Counted from the first letter of the stretch, positions 32,486 to 44,725 are shown. The stretch: DNA of 64,000 bases from Centrapalus pauciflorus (GCA_020465985.1 JAANYP010007579.1:1846001-1910000), one strand, 5' to 3'. Notes: generated by a model not told the origin, from the letters alone. Made by a program: numbers and translations.

Positions 32486-35206
32486 ATGGAGTTTGTCAAA
32501 GACCACAACTGCCTTCCTTAAACCTTAAAGCATGCTGAACTGCAACCATTTCATGAGATAATGGACTTTCTTCGTAGTTCATCCATCTACTATGCTCTAA
32601 CAGTAAACCCTACCATCTATGTATCTCACATAGAGCAGTTCTGGAACAAAGCCCATCTGAACATAAACGATGGAGTCACAACTATTGTGTCTACCATCGA
32701 TGGCCAATCAGTCACCATCTCTGAGGACTCCATTCGACAACACTTGCAACTGCAAGATGCTGAAGGTATAAATGATCTTTCTTTAACTCCTCTGCGTGAA
32801 GGTTTATTTGAGATAGGGTATAGGGGACCAACGGATACATTTACATTTTAGAAAGCAAATTTTGGCCCCAAATGGAAATACCTTATTCATATTATCCAAC
32901 AATGTCTGAGTCCAAAGAGAACTGGTTGGTCTGAATTTTCTTCAAATATTGCAACTGCTTTAGTTTGCTTATCAACAGGCCAACAGTTTAATTTTTTAAA
33001 TATGATTTTTCAAGGGATGTTAAGGCATCATGCCTTAAAGAATGGGAAATTTTGATGTATCCTTGATTCTTATCTGAAATAATTGCAAAATCTTGCAATT
33101 TTTTTAAAATACATAAGAGGGTATATGTTTCTCATAAGCACTCTTTACAAACTGTAAAAAGACTCTTAAAACAGAGTGCAAATTTTCATGTTGTTGATGT
33201 CTCATTGTCTCAAGCAATGCTGAATATCATTCCAAGAAACAGGGGAGAGGATCCTGAGCAGGCTCAGCCCCACACTATAGCTTCACCCCCAGGATCTCAA
33301 CCCACTCCCCATGATACAAACATCCCTTCAGAACCTTCTGTCAAACATACCTCCCCAGCCCCACCACTCAAAATATACACTAAAAAGAAACAAAGGGTTG
33401 CAGGTGCTCCTCCCACCTCAGTCCAACAGTCAGAGCTAAATATCCATGTGCAAGAGGATACTCTTGCACAACATATCCAAAGGGAACCTACTGAGGACTC
33501 TCCCAACCTAAATGTGGAGGTGAACATCCCTTCTGAGGATGTTCATATGGGTTTTGTGGCTGGAAACTACTGATGCTTCTGCACATGGGGCACATGACTG
33601 TTCTAACATCCCTAAGACCACACCCATGGTAACAGAGGGTGTGCAAGCGCCTTCTGGAAGTCCCCAGTACCAAGAACAGAGGGGCCCATATGCTACTAGT
33701 ACATCTGGTAGTGGTGCCAATGATAGTTCTCAAATACCTTTATCATTTGAAGATCTTGAGGCCAGTTTGCAACTTATGATTTTGACGGATCCCCAACTGA
33801 AACCTATGGTAGCTATTTTGGAACACAACAAGTCCACTATTGCTGCACAGTGATCACAAATTCTTACACTCCAAAGGCTCTCAGCAGTTCAACAACAAAA
33901 GCTTGCCCAATTCCAGCTAGGGTTGAAGCTTTATGGTACCAAGATTGTCCAACTAGAGAAGCAGATTCAAACCCTGTTAGCAACAGTTTTTGGTCCTTAT
34001 GATCAAACCAATGCATCTAAAAATGGGGAGAATCAGGAGATCTCACATTCAGTCCAAGCAATCCCAGGTTCACCTCTGGCAGTTCCAACTTCTAGGCTAA
34101 CAGTTCCACCAGTTTCTCTGACTGTTAGTTCAGAAGTTCAAGCTGTTCATCTTAAAAAGCCAGGAGGTGTTTTTATCAAAGAAGGAAAGCAAGGAACATC
34201 CTTAATAGTTCAAGCAACAATCTCAGGCAAAGGCAAAGACATTTTAGTTGAAGAGCCAAAAATAAAGTTCATTTCTAAAGAAGCTCAAGTTGCTGCTGAT
34301 GCTGAACTGGCTAGAAGACTTGCAGAGGAACAAGACAAAATTTTTGATCAACAAGCTCAAGCTTCTATGGGTGATGATGAAACCCTTAATGACTATCTAC
34401 ATGGATTTGTTGTCAAAGAGGGACAAAAGAAGAGGAAAAGGCCAACAAGGCATTCAAAGGCAAAGCACAGAAGATTTTTAATAAATTGGCAAGTAAATTC
34501 TGCAGGTGCTGGTATTCCAAGGGCTATTGCACAAACATGGACTACATAGAGACTCCATGCTTTGTATGATGAAGCCACTGCCAAAGCCAAAGCATAATCT
34601 CAGACTGATGATGTGCCTCAATCAGAGGGTCCATCTCAAACTGTTGTTGTGTCTTAACCAGAGGAAATTTATCAAGCAAAGTTTGATAAAGTGAAAAGGG
34701 TTATGTTTGATCAACAATCGCAGAAGGCAATGGAGATAGAGAAAGCCTTAGATAAACATGACTTTTCAAAGCCACCAATTACTTTATGGTATGCCAAATC
34801 AATGGATAACATTTATTTAGTACATCATCTTGTGGTTAAAAGAGAAGTTGGTCAAGATGAAGAGTATAAGAACCTGTTTCAGATTGTTCAAAAGATAACT
34901 AGAGCAGAGCTGACTCAAATGTACAATATTGGGAAGGCTAGTCACTCTAGATCTCCAATAGTATGTGTTCAGAATGTCATGATAGGTCTTCAAAGCATCA
35001 TGGAACCAGAGACTTTAAGAACAGATATAGAGGCTGCCAAGGAAATGAAGATTGTACAGGTTGATATATATGAAAAATCCATGACATATAGACTCAAACT
35101 GGCAAATGGATCTAGTAGATTCAATAGTATTGTATTTCTTGATCTTCCAATAGAGTGGCTACATCAGATGAATATAGTGAGGATAAATGTGATAATGAAG
35201 AGATGA
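32486..35206 (+). pseudogene. Family B extra ORF (aORF), broken
   Basis: Starts at the ATG at 32486, with an early TAA at 32519 in the same frame. The N-terminal domain (YALTVNPTIYVSHIEQFW at about 32590-32643; then WKYLIHIIQQCLSPKRTGW-like residues near 32870-32940 after a stop) is the clearest link to the E and C aORFs. The middle is Pro/Ser/Thr-rich and non-globular (33205-33850), then a short coiled coil and Lys-rich stretch (33920-34480). A C-terminal block (34691-35206) contains IVQVDIYEKSMTYRLKLANG. There are at least six frame breaks. Product unknown. Confidence 0.78.
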
Positions 35207-35375
35207 AAAGAAACTTCATAAAGGCTCTAAGACAAAAACTTGCAAAACTGTAAATATGTAAATTTTTGGATGCCTTAGTTTGAAGATAACAGTTTTACTT
35301 TGTAAATATTTCCTTAATTTTTGGTCATGTAAAGAAACTTAAACTCTTTGTTAAGAGTTTAAGTTAGGGGGAGAT
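35207..35375 (+). other. B 3' untranslated region and polypurine tract
   Basis: AT-rich, no ORF; TTAGGGGGAGA at about 35364-35374 is the polypurine tract directly before the LTR. Confidence 0.75.
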
Positions 35376-36019
35376 TGTTGGGAAATAATCTAAGTATGTC
35401 AAGTTGTTAGTTAGGATTTCTCAGACTGTTAGTAGTAATTCTGTGTAATTACAAAGTTCAAGCTGCTAGTTCAAGAAACTCGAGCTGCTAGTTCAGAATG
35501 TTCAAGCTGCCAGAGATAAAGTTCAAGCTGTTTCAGAAGTTGATAACAGAAAGTGCTACAAATCAGGAAGTGATAAAGATTTCAAGATTTGAAGATCTTC
35601 CAAAGATATCTACTCAAGAGAAATCGCAGATTGTCAAGGAAACAAATCAGAAGGTTATAAATAGAGATAGACTAGGTCTTTCTTGTGTAATCGGTGATAG
35701 GCAATTGAAGTTGTAACTCGTATTCTGATTAAGTTTTCTCAAGCCTCTAAGGTTGTAAAACCCTAAAAACAATTTGTGTTCTTCATCTAATCAAACAGAT
35801 TAGAGGTTCTTGTAATCATTGGTTGTTAATACAAAGGCTTTTGATATTAATAGTGTTTATTCTGTTTTACTTCATCTGTTATTATTGTTCTGAAAGATTT
35901 CTTAAAACAATTAAGCGTTATTCCACAAACTTCTTAATTGGACTTTGATTCAAAACAAGATTATTGGTTTAACTCTGATTTATTCAAACCAGTTAATCTT
36001 AAGTGATTTGATCTTGACA
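35376..36019 (+). repeat. Family B 3' LTR (plus copy)
   Basis: TGTTGGGAAATAATC to ATCTTGACA, 644 bp, with AGCTGCTAGTTC repeats near 35460-35520. Conserved ends with 31686-32355 in inverse orientation. Confidence 0.9.
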
Positions 36020-36590
36020 TGCTTGAATTTAAATGATGTTTTTCTCTGCTTGCCTTTCTCACAAGTTGTGCAGAGTTTATCCTTAACAAAGGTTATAGAA
36101 GGAAAACTTGTTACCAACTCTTTCTTACAGAGTTTGTTGATACTCTTGAAGTTCAGGTGTGATAGCCTTTGTGCCATAACCAGTTTAGGTCTGCATTGCT
36201 CCTTGAGATAAAGCAGGTTTCAGTTGTGGGATCAGCAGATTTCATATCCACAACATATACACATTTTTTCCTTTGTGCACATAGCACAACCTTGCCTTAG
36301 GTATCCAGTATGTACCCCATGTGCTTATCAAAGTTAACCTTGTAGCCAGCATCACACAGTTGACTAATGCTAACAAGATTACGTTTTAGCCTAGACACAT
36401 AGGCTACTATTTTGAATATTGCAGCACCAGCTTAAAGGATTCCATATCCTTTTGTGGATCCTTGAACATTATCACCAAAGGTGACTTTTGGCCCTTTTTC
36501 AGGCCTAAGATCACTCAGTAAATCCTTGCAACCTGTCATGTGGCCTGAGCAGTCGCTGTCCAAGTACCAAACCTGGCTTGGTTGTTTAAC
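36020..36590 (-). pseudogene. pol: A pol fragment (protease, GAG-pre-integrase)
   Basis: The protease block reads VWYLDSDCSGHMTG, so the catalytic DSG is DSD here, which should inactivate it. Downstream, RLKRNLVSISQLCDAG and the zinc-binding CTTCEKGKQRKTSF are recognisable between stops. The fragment ends at the B LTR before the integrase core. Confidence 0.8.
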
Positions 36591-36618
36591 CTGCAGAGTG
36601 TCATAGGAAAATATTAGT
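36591..36618 (-). promoter_or_regulatory. A gag-pol junction: stop in branch-point motif, then acceptor
   Basis: AACTAAT on the minus strand (36619-36613) includes the gag TAA (36616-36614). ATTTTCCTATGACACTCTGCAG then ends at 36591, before protease coding in another frame. This is the third family with this layout. Confidence 0.5.
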
Positions 36619-39370
36619 TTTTAGGGGAACTCGTCATAAGGATGAGTTCTCCTTCTTCATCAACATTTGTTGATGGACCACTTAGATCTACACTAATATT
36701 TTCAATTTGGATTGTATCAGCTTGGATACTCTCCTCAATGACCATGTTACTTCCAACACTGCTAGTTTTTGCAATGTTGGAATTAGCAGTGTCAGCAGGC
36801 CTTATGTCCTCAGTTTCAGGACAATCTTTGGTCATATGAGTCTTTTTCCCACATTTATAGCATTTTCTCTTTTTAAACTTTTTGGAAGAAGTACTCCCAG
36901 AAACACATTCTGGGATATCCTTGTTGGCCTTGTCAGCAGGTTTAGCAAATTTATTACTATTTTTAGAATGACCAACAGTTTGAGTGGAAGGCACAATAGC
37001 AACAGCTTTACCTGTGTCCTCTTTCCTCTTTTAGGAGGGCAGAGATCAATTATAGGAAGTTTAATTGGCTTTTGTCCTTCCACAGGTTTGGAAAACTTAT
37101 ATCCAACTTTCTCAGGTTGAGCAATGGCTTTGCCCTTGCCCTTACTGAGATGTGATGAATGTTGCCTATCAACATAATCACTACTTCTGGTTTTGAAAGA
37201 CTTACCTTCGTTTATAACCAATTTTCCACTATGATTTAAAAACTTATTTGAAATCAGATTAGATTTACTTTCAACATGAGACATACTCCTGTTGAAAGCA
37301 GGCTGCTTTCCTTTTGAAAACTTTGTCTCAAAATGTTCAACATCAAAAGGGTTAACAAGTTTCTTCCCATCAGCTTTTGATCCAGAACCTATCTTGTTGA
37401 TAGGTTTAGTGTCCAAAGCTACAGTTTGAACTTGTTTTCCTTTCTTTTGTTTGTGTGAACCAGTTATGCACTTAGCAGGCTGATTTGATGGAGAACACAT
37501 TCCATCATCAGTCTTAAAAACTTTTTTACACAAACTGTCAGTGTTTTGAGGCCTGACAAACCTATTTGTTGAGATCAGCTTTCCCTTTACTCTTTGAATA
37601 AAAGTACTTGGAAGCTCACCAAGAGTGGGTAAGCCTTTTTCCAGATTATTTATCTCAACAATTGAAGTTGCTGTATCAAGATCCCCTCCAAGATAAGGCT
37701 TGGATTTGAGCAGGGATCTGTTGACTGATACAACGATTGACTTTCTGTGCAAATTGGCACCAAGAGTCAACAATCTTTTGAAGCTTGGCATGCTTTGAGT
37801 CTGTCTCTCTCTTTTCTTCTAATAAAATGGTGTTGATGTGTTTTACTTCATCAAGTTCAGTTTCCCACTTATGCAAGCTGTCCAGTTTATTAGTTGTTTC
37901 CAGATCTGTTTTTAACTTAGAGATCTCAAACATCAAAGCATCATGCTTCTCAATAGCAGCTTTTAAATCAACAAGTAAATATTCAAACATTTTAACTTTT
38001 TCATCAGAACTGTAATCCATAAAATTTTATACCTTATACATCATAGTTGGGTTCCAGTTCTCCAAGCTGCTGAGAGCTTCAGCTTCAGCCAAGTTCTGTT
38101 TGAAGTTGCTTGTTGAGGGGACCTCATTGTTGGCCATCAGACAATTGTTGTCCTCATCATCAGATGATGAGTCAGATTCCTCCCAGTCACAAGTCTCAGC
38201 CATGAGTCCCTTCTACTTGTTGGAAGCCACTGAGTCTTCCAACTTTATCAGCTTAGCCATGGACATTAGGTACTTAACCGTGTAGCCATCGTCTTTATTT
38301 GTCTTGTATGGTTCGGATGAGGAGCCAACAGTTTTAGACACACAGTCAGCAGCTATATGGCCTGTTTTGCCACATTTAAAGCACTCAGCCTTAGTTTTGT
38401 CACATGCTTTCTTTTTTTATGGCACCTGACTTCTTTTGCAACATTTTTCCACCAAACCTCTTCTTATTAAATTTTCTGACAAGCATAGAAATCATTTGCA
38501 CATCATCAAATTCAGTAAGATCTTCACAGTCTTCTTCCTCAGACAATTCTTCCATTTCATCGTCATCCTGTTGATCAGCTTATGTGAACACATCACAAAC
38601 CTGACCAGCAGGTTGTCTCACGCTGGCCACTAAGGCAGCGCCTCTTTTGGACATTTCAAAGGCATTTCTTTTCTGTTGCCTTGATTGTTTATCATTTAGT
38701 AAGGATCCATACAGATTTACAAGATCCATACCTCTGATGCTGCCTGAGTTTCTGAGGATAGTAGAGAAATAATTTCATTCCTCAGGCAGAATGTCCAAAA
38801 ATTTGTTTACCAGAGTTAAACTGTCTTTGGTGATCCCAACAGCTTTTAGATCATTGATTAGAGCAGTGAACCTGGTATAAGTTTCAGTGAGAGACTCCTT
38901 TGGCTTTGCAAAGAATAGTTCATACTGTCTAACAACATTGTTGATCCTATTATCCAGTGTGATAGTGGGACCATCACAGACAGTACACAAAGTATCTCAC
39001 ATCTCCTTTGTAGTCTTCATTTTCTCAACATGTTTGAACACATCATCAGGAAGAAATATAACCAGGTTGTTCCAAGCCTTTGCATCAAGAGCAACTAGCC
39101 TTTTGTCTTCATCAGACCATTGAGCTTTAGCCTTTGCAAATGTCCTAATTTCAGGAACAGCTCCTTCAGCAGCAAGAGTGATAGTAGTAACAGAGGTTGG
39201 CACATAGGGACCTTCCATTACTATCTATGGTAGTTGTACGTCCAGATTCTTTAAATAGAGCATCCATCTGCACTTCAGGCCAGAGAAGTTCTAATGATTG
39301 AACTTAGGAGGTTTCGCCATAGAGCCATTGTCATAGTAAGAGGAAGAGTTGGCAGCACTATTGTCCATGG
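36614..39370 (-). pseudogene. gag: Family A gag, broken
   Basis: Starts at the ATG at 39370 (MDNSAANSS). Pieces: the N-terminal Gag domain (39218-38775; AWNNLVIFLPDDVFKHVEK), a first CCHC knuckle CFKCGKTGHIAADC (about 38395-38350), a coiled coil (38020-37740), a long basic region with many Lys/Ser (37790-37020), and a second CCHC-like knuckle CYKCGKKTHMTKDC (about 36865-36825). It ends MTSSPKN and TAA at 36614. Multiple stops and shifts. Two knuckles and a coiled coil repeat the E2 Gag plan although the primary sequence is far diverged. Confidence 0.82.
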
Positions 39371-39434
39371 TGGGAAATAGGGAGATGATAGAGATCTAGA
39401 GTTAACACACACTCTAAACTGCTCTGATACCAGT
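39371..39434 (-). promoter_or_regulatory. A leader and primer-binding site (copy ii)
   Basis: The minus strand reads ACTGGTATCAGAGC at about 39434-39421, complementary to initiator Met tRNA; gag begins 50 bases later. Confidence 0.85.
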
Positions 39435-40516
39435 TGTAGGTCCCAAAAGGTTTCCCTAGTATGTTGCTCTACTATAGAGGGGGGTGAATACAGCTATTTA
39501 AAAATTCAACACACTTTCTCAATGTTTGTACGTATTATCAACAAGTGTTAATTACAAACAAGCTTGAACTGCGGAAAGGTTCAAGCTGAGATGACAGATA
39601 CAACAGATGTTCTACTAATCTAAGACTCACTCAGACCAGTTACAATGAATACACTCACAAAGATGAACTCACTATTTACAAGACAGACAGCTTGAACAAG
39701 AACAGCTTGGACACACTCAACTGTTTTATTCAAGCAGACTTTGCATGCATGAAACACACTTCTTTGCACGTTCTGAATATCACACTCTTGGTTATCTCGC
39801 ATTCATTAGAAGCTACCTTTTATACTCTCACTGAGAATCCCAGTGAAGCTTCCTCATTGAACGTAGAGATAGTGGAATGTCTTTCCAAAAAGATAAAAAT
39901 ACTTTTATGCACGTTCTGACAAAGCAGTATTTGTCTCTACATTGTAGAATCTTTGTCTTTTCCTTTTTGTCTCTGTTGCAGAAGGCTTTAACCAAAAGAG
40001 GAATGTCAACTTTAAACATTTCATCTTCTGGAATGGCCATTTTGATATAAGAAATGGTCTGTCATCCATTTCAAACATCCACTTTGTCTTCACATAACAG
40101 AACAGCGTAGGCAGTCTTAGCAGTTTCTGTTTTTCCACTTTGTCTTCGACTTTGTAAACAGATCTCTTGGTCCAAGACAATACATGAGGACATGGAAACA
40201 TATTCCATAAAGTGTTTTGCTTGTTCACAAATAACAGAACACTTAGAATTTGTCCAAGCTGCACAACAGTTTATAGCAGCGTAGACAGTTTATGTCCAGC
40301 CTGTTCAACAGAACAGAATAGTCTGAACAATCTGCCTTAGTTGCAACAAATGCAACAGGGTAAACAGCTTTGCCTAATATTGCAAATCACTTATCAGGTT
40401 TCAATAAGGCATTAACAGGCTTTAAATTATACCTTCAAGAGCATCAAACAGATTTGATTAATAATCTCCTCCTAAGATGTATAACAGACTTGACTAATGC
40501 CTTTTTGTGCCTAACA
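39435..40516 (-). repeat. Family A 5' LTR, copy ii
   Basis: TGTTAGGCACAAAAAGGC (from 40516) to CCTACA (39435), 1082 bp; related to 14035-15164 and 60674-61798. Its flank at 40517 is the interior of a Mutator-like element. Confidence 0.9.
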
Positions 40517-41734
40517 TTATTATTCTCATTATTATTAGTTATTATTAATTATGCCTATTTATTTTGTAAAATAAATCTATATTTCTTTACTACAAAATAT
40601 TTTTATTTATATACTTAATTATTAAGTTATGCATCTTTTTATGTATTTAATTTATTTATTAAAGTTTTATTTATTTATATTTTATTGGTTAAACTATATG
40701 TATAATTTTATTATTTATACTTTTCCATCAAACTAATTCATTACGCTAATAAATTTTAAATTTATGTAAATTTTGATTTAAATTTACTAATTCATTACGT
40801 TTTGATTTAAGTTTACAAATATTTTGTTACGAAAATATGTTTTTTATTTAAATTTATTATTTTATTTGTTTGGATTTAAATATTTTGTTATGTCAGTGCG
40901 TTTGGATTTAAGTTTATTGTTTTATTTGTTTGGTTTTAAAAAAATGCCTTAAAAATTGTAAAATTACTAATATATATTAAAAATAAATAATTGTACAAAT
41001 AATTTTATAAATAATTAATTAATATATATTTTTAATTATATATATAAATAAGTATATAAAAGATATAATTTGAATGTAGATTTAAACCTTATCTTTTTAT
41101 TAAATTTAAAGATGTAAGAAATAATATATTGTTTTATATTCTATATTATTAATCTTTATAGATATTAGAAATAATGAATTATATTTATTTTTAGTTATTT
41201 TATTTATAATAATATATTTTGGAGTAAATTACACGGATAGTCCCTGTGGTTTGACACTTTTTGCGGTTTTGGTCCCTAAAACTTTAAAATTACACGGATG
41301 GTCCCTGAAATAGTTATTTCTCACGCAAATGGTCCATGTCGTTAACTTGAGCCGTTAGGCCAGTTAACTCACAGGGGCATTTTTGTCAATTTCATCCCAA
41401 GGACTATTTACGTAATTTTTTAATAGTTTTTATTTTTCTCTTTTTTTTAATTTATTATCTTTTCTTTTTAATTTATTATCCTCATCAATAAATTATTTTA
41501 TGAAACTCCCTTCTTTTTCTTCTCATAACCATCTGTGTTTCCATCCCTTCTTCCCTTGTAAATCTCATCTCTCCCTCTACTCAACCTCTCTTGTAACTTG
41601 TTGTTTGGTCCCCTCCCCGATGGAGTCTCTACCACCGTTTTCAGCAGCTAATTCCCTCTCCGGCAAACACCGATGGGTGTGACGACATCAGTTGTGAATC
41701 TGAAATAGAAATCTAGCATGTGGAGCAGCTTGAT

Positions 41735-41800
41735 TGCGAAATAGAAGGTGACCCTCATCACCCCAGAAGGTACCAAGTCCTTCGAATGCCCCGAAGACAA
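41735..41800 (+). pseudogene. Captured ferredoxin-like fragment in M2
   Basis: The frame through 41746-41799 reads KVTLITPEGTKSFECPED, closely resembling the first strand-turn-strand of mature chloroplast-type [2Fe-2S] ferredoxin. The two codons before it are AAA TAG where ferredoxin has Thr/Lys-Tyr, so one TAC-to-TAG change would explain the stop. Downstream residues no longer match and the four cluster cysteines are absent. GC content (41500-42060) is clearly above the surrounding AT-rich DNA, as expected for a captured gene piece (Pack-MULE). Confidence 0.45.
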
Positions 41801-42320
41801 GAAGAAAGAAAGATACCCTACACTACAGCTAGATCTGATTCTGAGAGAAATGGCATGGTGCGGTTCCATCTCTCGGACATTGATGTCCACCGCAAGAACT
41901 TCATCTTTCCGCTCTACTGCTCCCCTTCCTCGCCTCCGTCCTACGCTAATTTTCGTTCTAAGCTTCTACTCCCGTCGCCTCGGCAACCCTAGGTGCATCT
42001 GATCCAAGCACTGTAACCCCACCACTATGGTTATGGCGACGTAAGCAGGCGATGGTAGCACACGACGGTGGTGGTAATATTTGATCACTGTGTTGTTGTT
42101 TATTTTGGAAGGGAAGAAGCAAAAAGGATCTTGAAAAAATTAGGTGGGAGTTTTTTTATTTTTTATTTGGTTACAATAATAATAATAATAAGATATAAAA
42201 TATGGAGTAAATTACATGAATGGTCTGGACTCTGGAATGATGGTTGAAAAAGATCAAAGACAGTGGAAGCAAAATTGGATGAAGCTTGGGTAGGGTTCTA
42301 AGAAACAAATATATCAAAAG

Positions 42321-43514
42321 AAAAAAACATGGGTAAATTACAATTTTCGTCCCTGTGGTTATACACAAATTATGGTTATCGTCCTTTTAATGATTAAATT
42401 ACGATTACAGTACTTATAGTTGGCAATTTATTATGACTTTGGTCCCTTTGTCCAATATTTTTTTAAAATGACGATTTTACCCTTTTACTTTTATTTCAGT
42501 TTTGGTCCTTGATCAAATTATTTCTTTTATTTCATTTTATTAATAAATTTTTATTCTTTTACTATTTATTTAATATATTTTCTATTTATTATTATATTGT
42601 CTAGTTATTACTATTAAAATTCAATTGAAATAAAGGTTATTCAATATGTTTTATTTATTTATTTGATATTATTATTAATAGTATTAATATTATTATTTTG
42701 TTACGATTTAAGTATTTACATGACTAAGTAGTAATCAATGAATAACTTGTATATGACTTAATTTAATATGTTGTATTTTTGTTAATTATTGTTATAATTA
42801 CTATTATTATCGTTCATACATATTGATTTTAGATATACGTTGAACTGTTTATATATTTATTTTTCTAAATGTATATTACTTTTCATTTATTAAAATCGAA
42901 TCTATTTATGCATTTAATTATATATCTATTGTCTTTATTATATGTTACATTCATATAAATACTTATATATTTAACAATCTTTTATTCAAATTAATTTAAT
43001 TATTTTGTTTTTATCTTAACCAAATATATAATTTAACGTGTTTTCTATTCTAATTTAGTTATACCATAAAGTTAATGGTCAGATAAACCTTATACATATA
43101 ACTTAAGGAAACCCATAATTGTTGTAATTATAACTTAATGAAATATATAATTATTTCATAAAGTTAAAAAATTAAATTAATTTATACATATAAATATGTA
43201 AAGTTTACATATTTTGTTGATTTTAAACTATATTTTTTGTTTAACAAATAGTAAATATATTAAATAAATAGTAAAAAATAAAAAAGCTATTAATAAATTA
43301 AATAAAAAGAAATAATTTGATCAAGGACCAAAACTGAAATAATAATTAAAGGGTAAAATCGTCATTTTAAAAAAAATATTGGACAAAGGGACCAAAGGCA
43401 TAATAAATTGCCAACTATAAGTACTGTAATCGTAATTTAATCATTAAAAGGACGATAACCATAATTTGTGTATAACCACATGGACGAAAATTGTAATTTA
43501 CCCAAAAAAAACAT
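42321..43514. mobile_element. Mutator-like element M1 nested in M2
   Basis: Element 42331-43503 (1173 bp) begins GGGTAAATTACAATTTTCG and ends CGAAAATTGTAATTTACCC. Terminal repeats extend about 250 bp as near-perfect complements (for example GATCAAATTATTTC near 42512 against GAAATAATTTGATC near 43310). Flanks are A-runs ending CAT on both sides (42321-42330 and 43504-43514), compatible with a 9-11 bp duplication with A-tract slippage. AT-rich interior, no ORF. Confidence 0.8.
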
Positions 43515-44300
43515 TTATAACATAAACAAAAAGAAAAAAATATTAGAATAGAGATAAACAAAATAAAATTATAAACTATTTAAAAAATTACACAAATGAT
43601 CCCTGAGATTGCAAATGACGAAAATACCCTTGTGGGTTAACTGGACTAACGGATCAAACTAACGGTAGGGACCATTTGTGTGAAAGGTTTGCATTTTTTG
43701 GACCAATGGTGTAATAAAAACTTTGAGGGACGAAAACCGCAAATACCCCCAAACCACAGGGACCATTCGTGTAATTTACTCTATATTTTGTTACGCTAAT
43801 ACCTTTTGATTTAAATTTAGTATTTTATTTTTTTAATTTGAATTTTTTTGTTATGTCAATAGGTTTTGATCAATATAGTATTTTATTCTTTTTGATTTAT
43901 AAGTTTATACATTAATATGTTTTATTCGTTTTCAGTCAAAAATTCTAGTTTTCACTTAAGTATTAACATAGCAAAATTATAAATAAAAACAAATAAAATA
44001 ATAAATTGAAATCAAACGTACTGGCATAACAAAATATTTTAAATCCAAACAAACAAAATAATAAATTTAAATAAAAACATATTAGCGTAACAAAATAATT
44101 TAAATAAAAAATAAAAATTTAGCAAACTTAAAACAAAACGTATAATGAATTAGTAAATTTAATTCAAAATTTATTAAAGTAATGAAATACTTTGATGGAT
44201 AAGTATAAATAATAAAATTATAAAATAGATTAACCAATAAAATATAAATAAATATAACTTTAATAAATAAAATGAATACATAAAAATATGCATAACTTAA

Positions 44301-44595
44301 CTAATTGATAATTCAATATTCAGCAATTCAATTCATAAACAAACAATATGAACAACAATCATGAACACAATATATCGAATGATTAGATTGAGAAGAATAT
44401 TACATATGTGATGCTCTTGACAATCTTGCACAGAAAGCAATGTCAACATCTCAATTGTATTCAACCGTGTGTGAAAAGTACTCACTACACCTGTTTATAT
44501 ACAACATACAACTATTTATTTTTTACAAAATGTCCCCCTGAACTTATTACGATGAATTGTTTTCATCTCTATTTATATTTGTACCCAACACTAAT
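44301..44595 (-). repeat. 285-bp solo LTR with 5-bp target duplication
   Basis: Between identical CTAAT (44301-44305 and 44591-44595) lies a 285-bp unit. On the minus strand it starts TGTTGGGTAC and ends GAATTATCA (TG...CA). A TATA-like TATATAAAC lies near 44500. It interrupts the right arm of M3 precisely: the left arm is continuous at that point. Solo LTRs arise by recombination between the two LTRs of an element. The family is not otherwise present in the window. Confidence 0.8.
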
Positions 44596-44656
44596 TAAGT
44601 ATATAAATAAAAATAATTTTTAGTAAAGAAATATAGATTTTATTTTACAATAAAAA

Positions 44657-44664
44657 TAGGTATA

Positions 44665-44712
<48 letters not shown>

Positions 44713-44725
44713 AATAATAATAATA
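44657..44725. repeat. (TAA)n microsatellite
   Basis: About 17 uninterrupted AAT/TAA units, then a broken extension, inside M3. Confidence 0.9.

Larger units (their letters stand above)
32356..36019 (+). mobile_element. Family B copia element, plus copy, 3' half
   Basis: Holds the aORF, a 3' untranslated part, polypurine tract and 3' LTR. Its gag and pol are absent: the sequence begins at the junction with the inverted B copy. The right end (36019) abuts family A integrase. Confidence 0.85.
36020..40516 (-). mobile_element. Family A copia element, minus copy ii, 5' half
   Basis: From 40516 downward: 5' LTR, primer site, gag, protease and the GAG-pre-integrase zinc region, then cut at 36020 by the B LTR. 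Coding regions are heavily frameshifted. The remaining pol, aORF and 3' LTR of this copy are missing. Confidence 0.87.
41213..43790. mobile_element. Mutator-like element M2 with 9-bp target duplication
   Basis: Element 41222-43781 (2560 bp) begins GAGTAAATTACACGG and ends with its complement (GTAATTTACTC). It is flanked by the identical 9-bp TATATTTTG at 41213-41221 and 43782-43790. Terminal repeats are about 200 bp, with 'GGTCCCTGTGGTTTG' blocks. A 9-bp duplication and long terminal inverted repeats are the Mutator hallmark. It carries a ferredoxin-like coding fragment and a nested element M1. No transposase seen. Confidence 0.85.

Noticed and set aside
42171..42368. Hydrophobic minus-strand ORF near the M1 end
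   Set aside because: It overlaps the terminal repeat of M1 and T-rich DNA; no family recognised.
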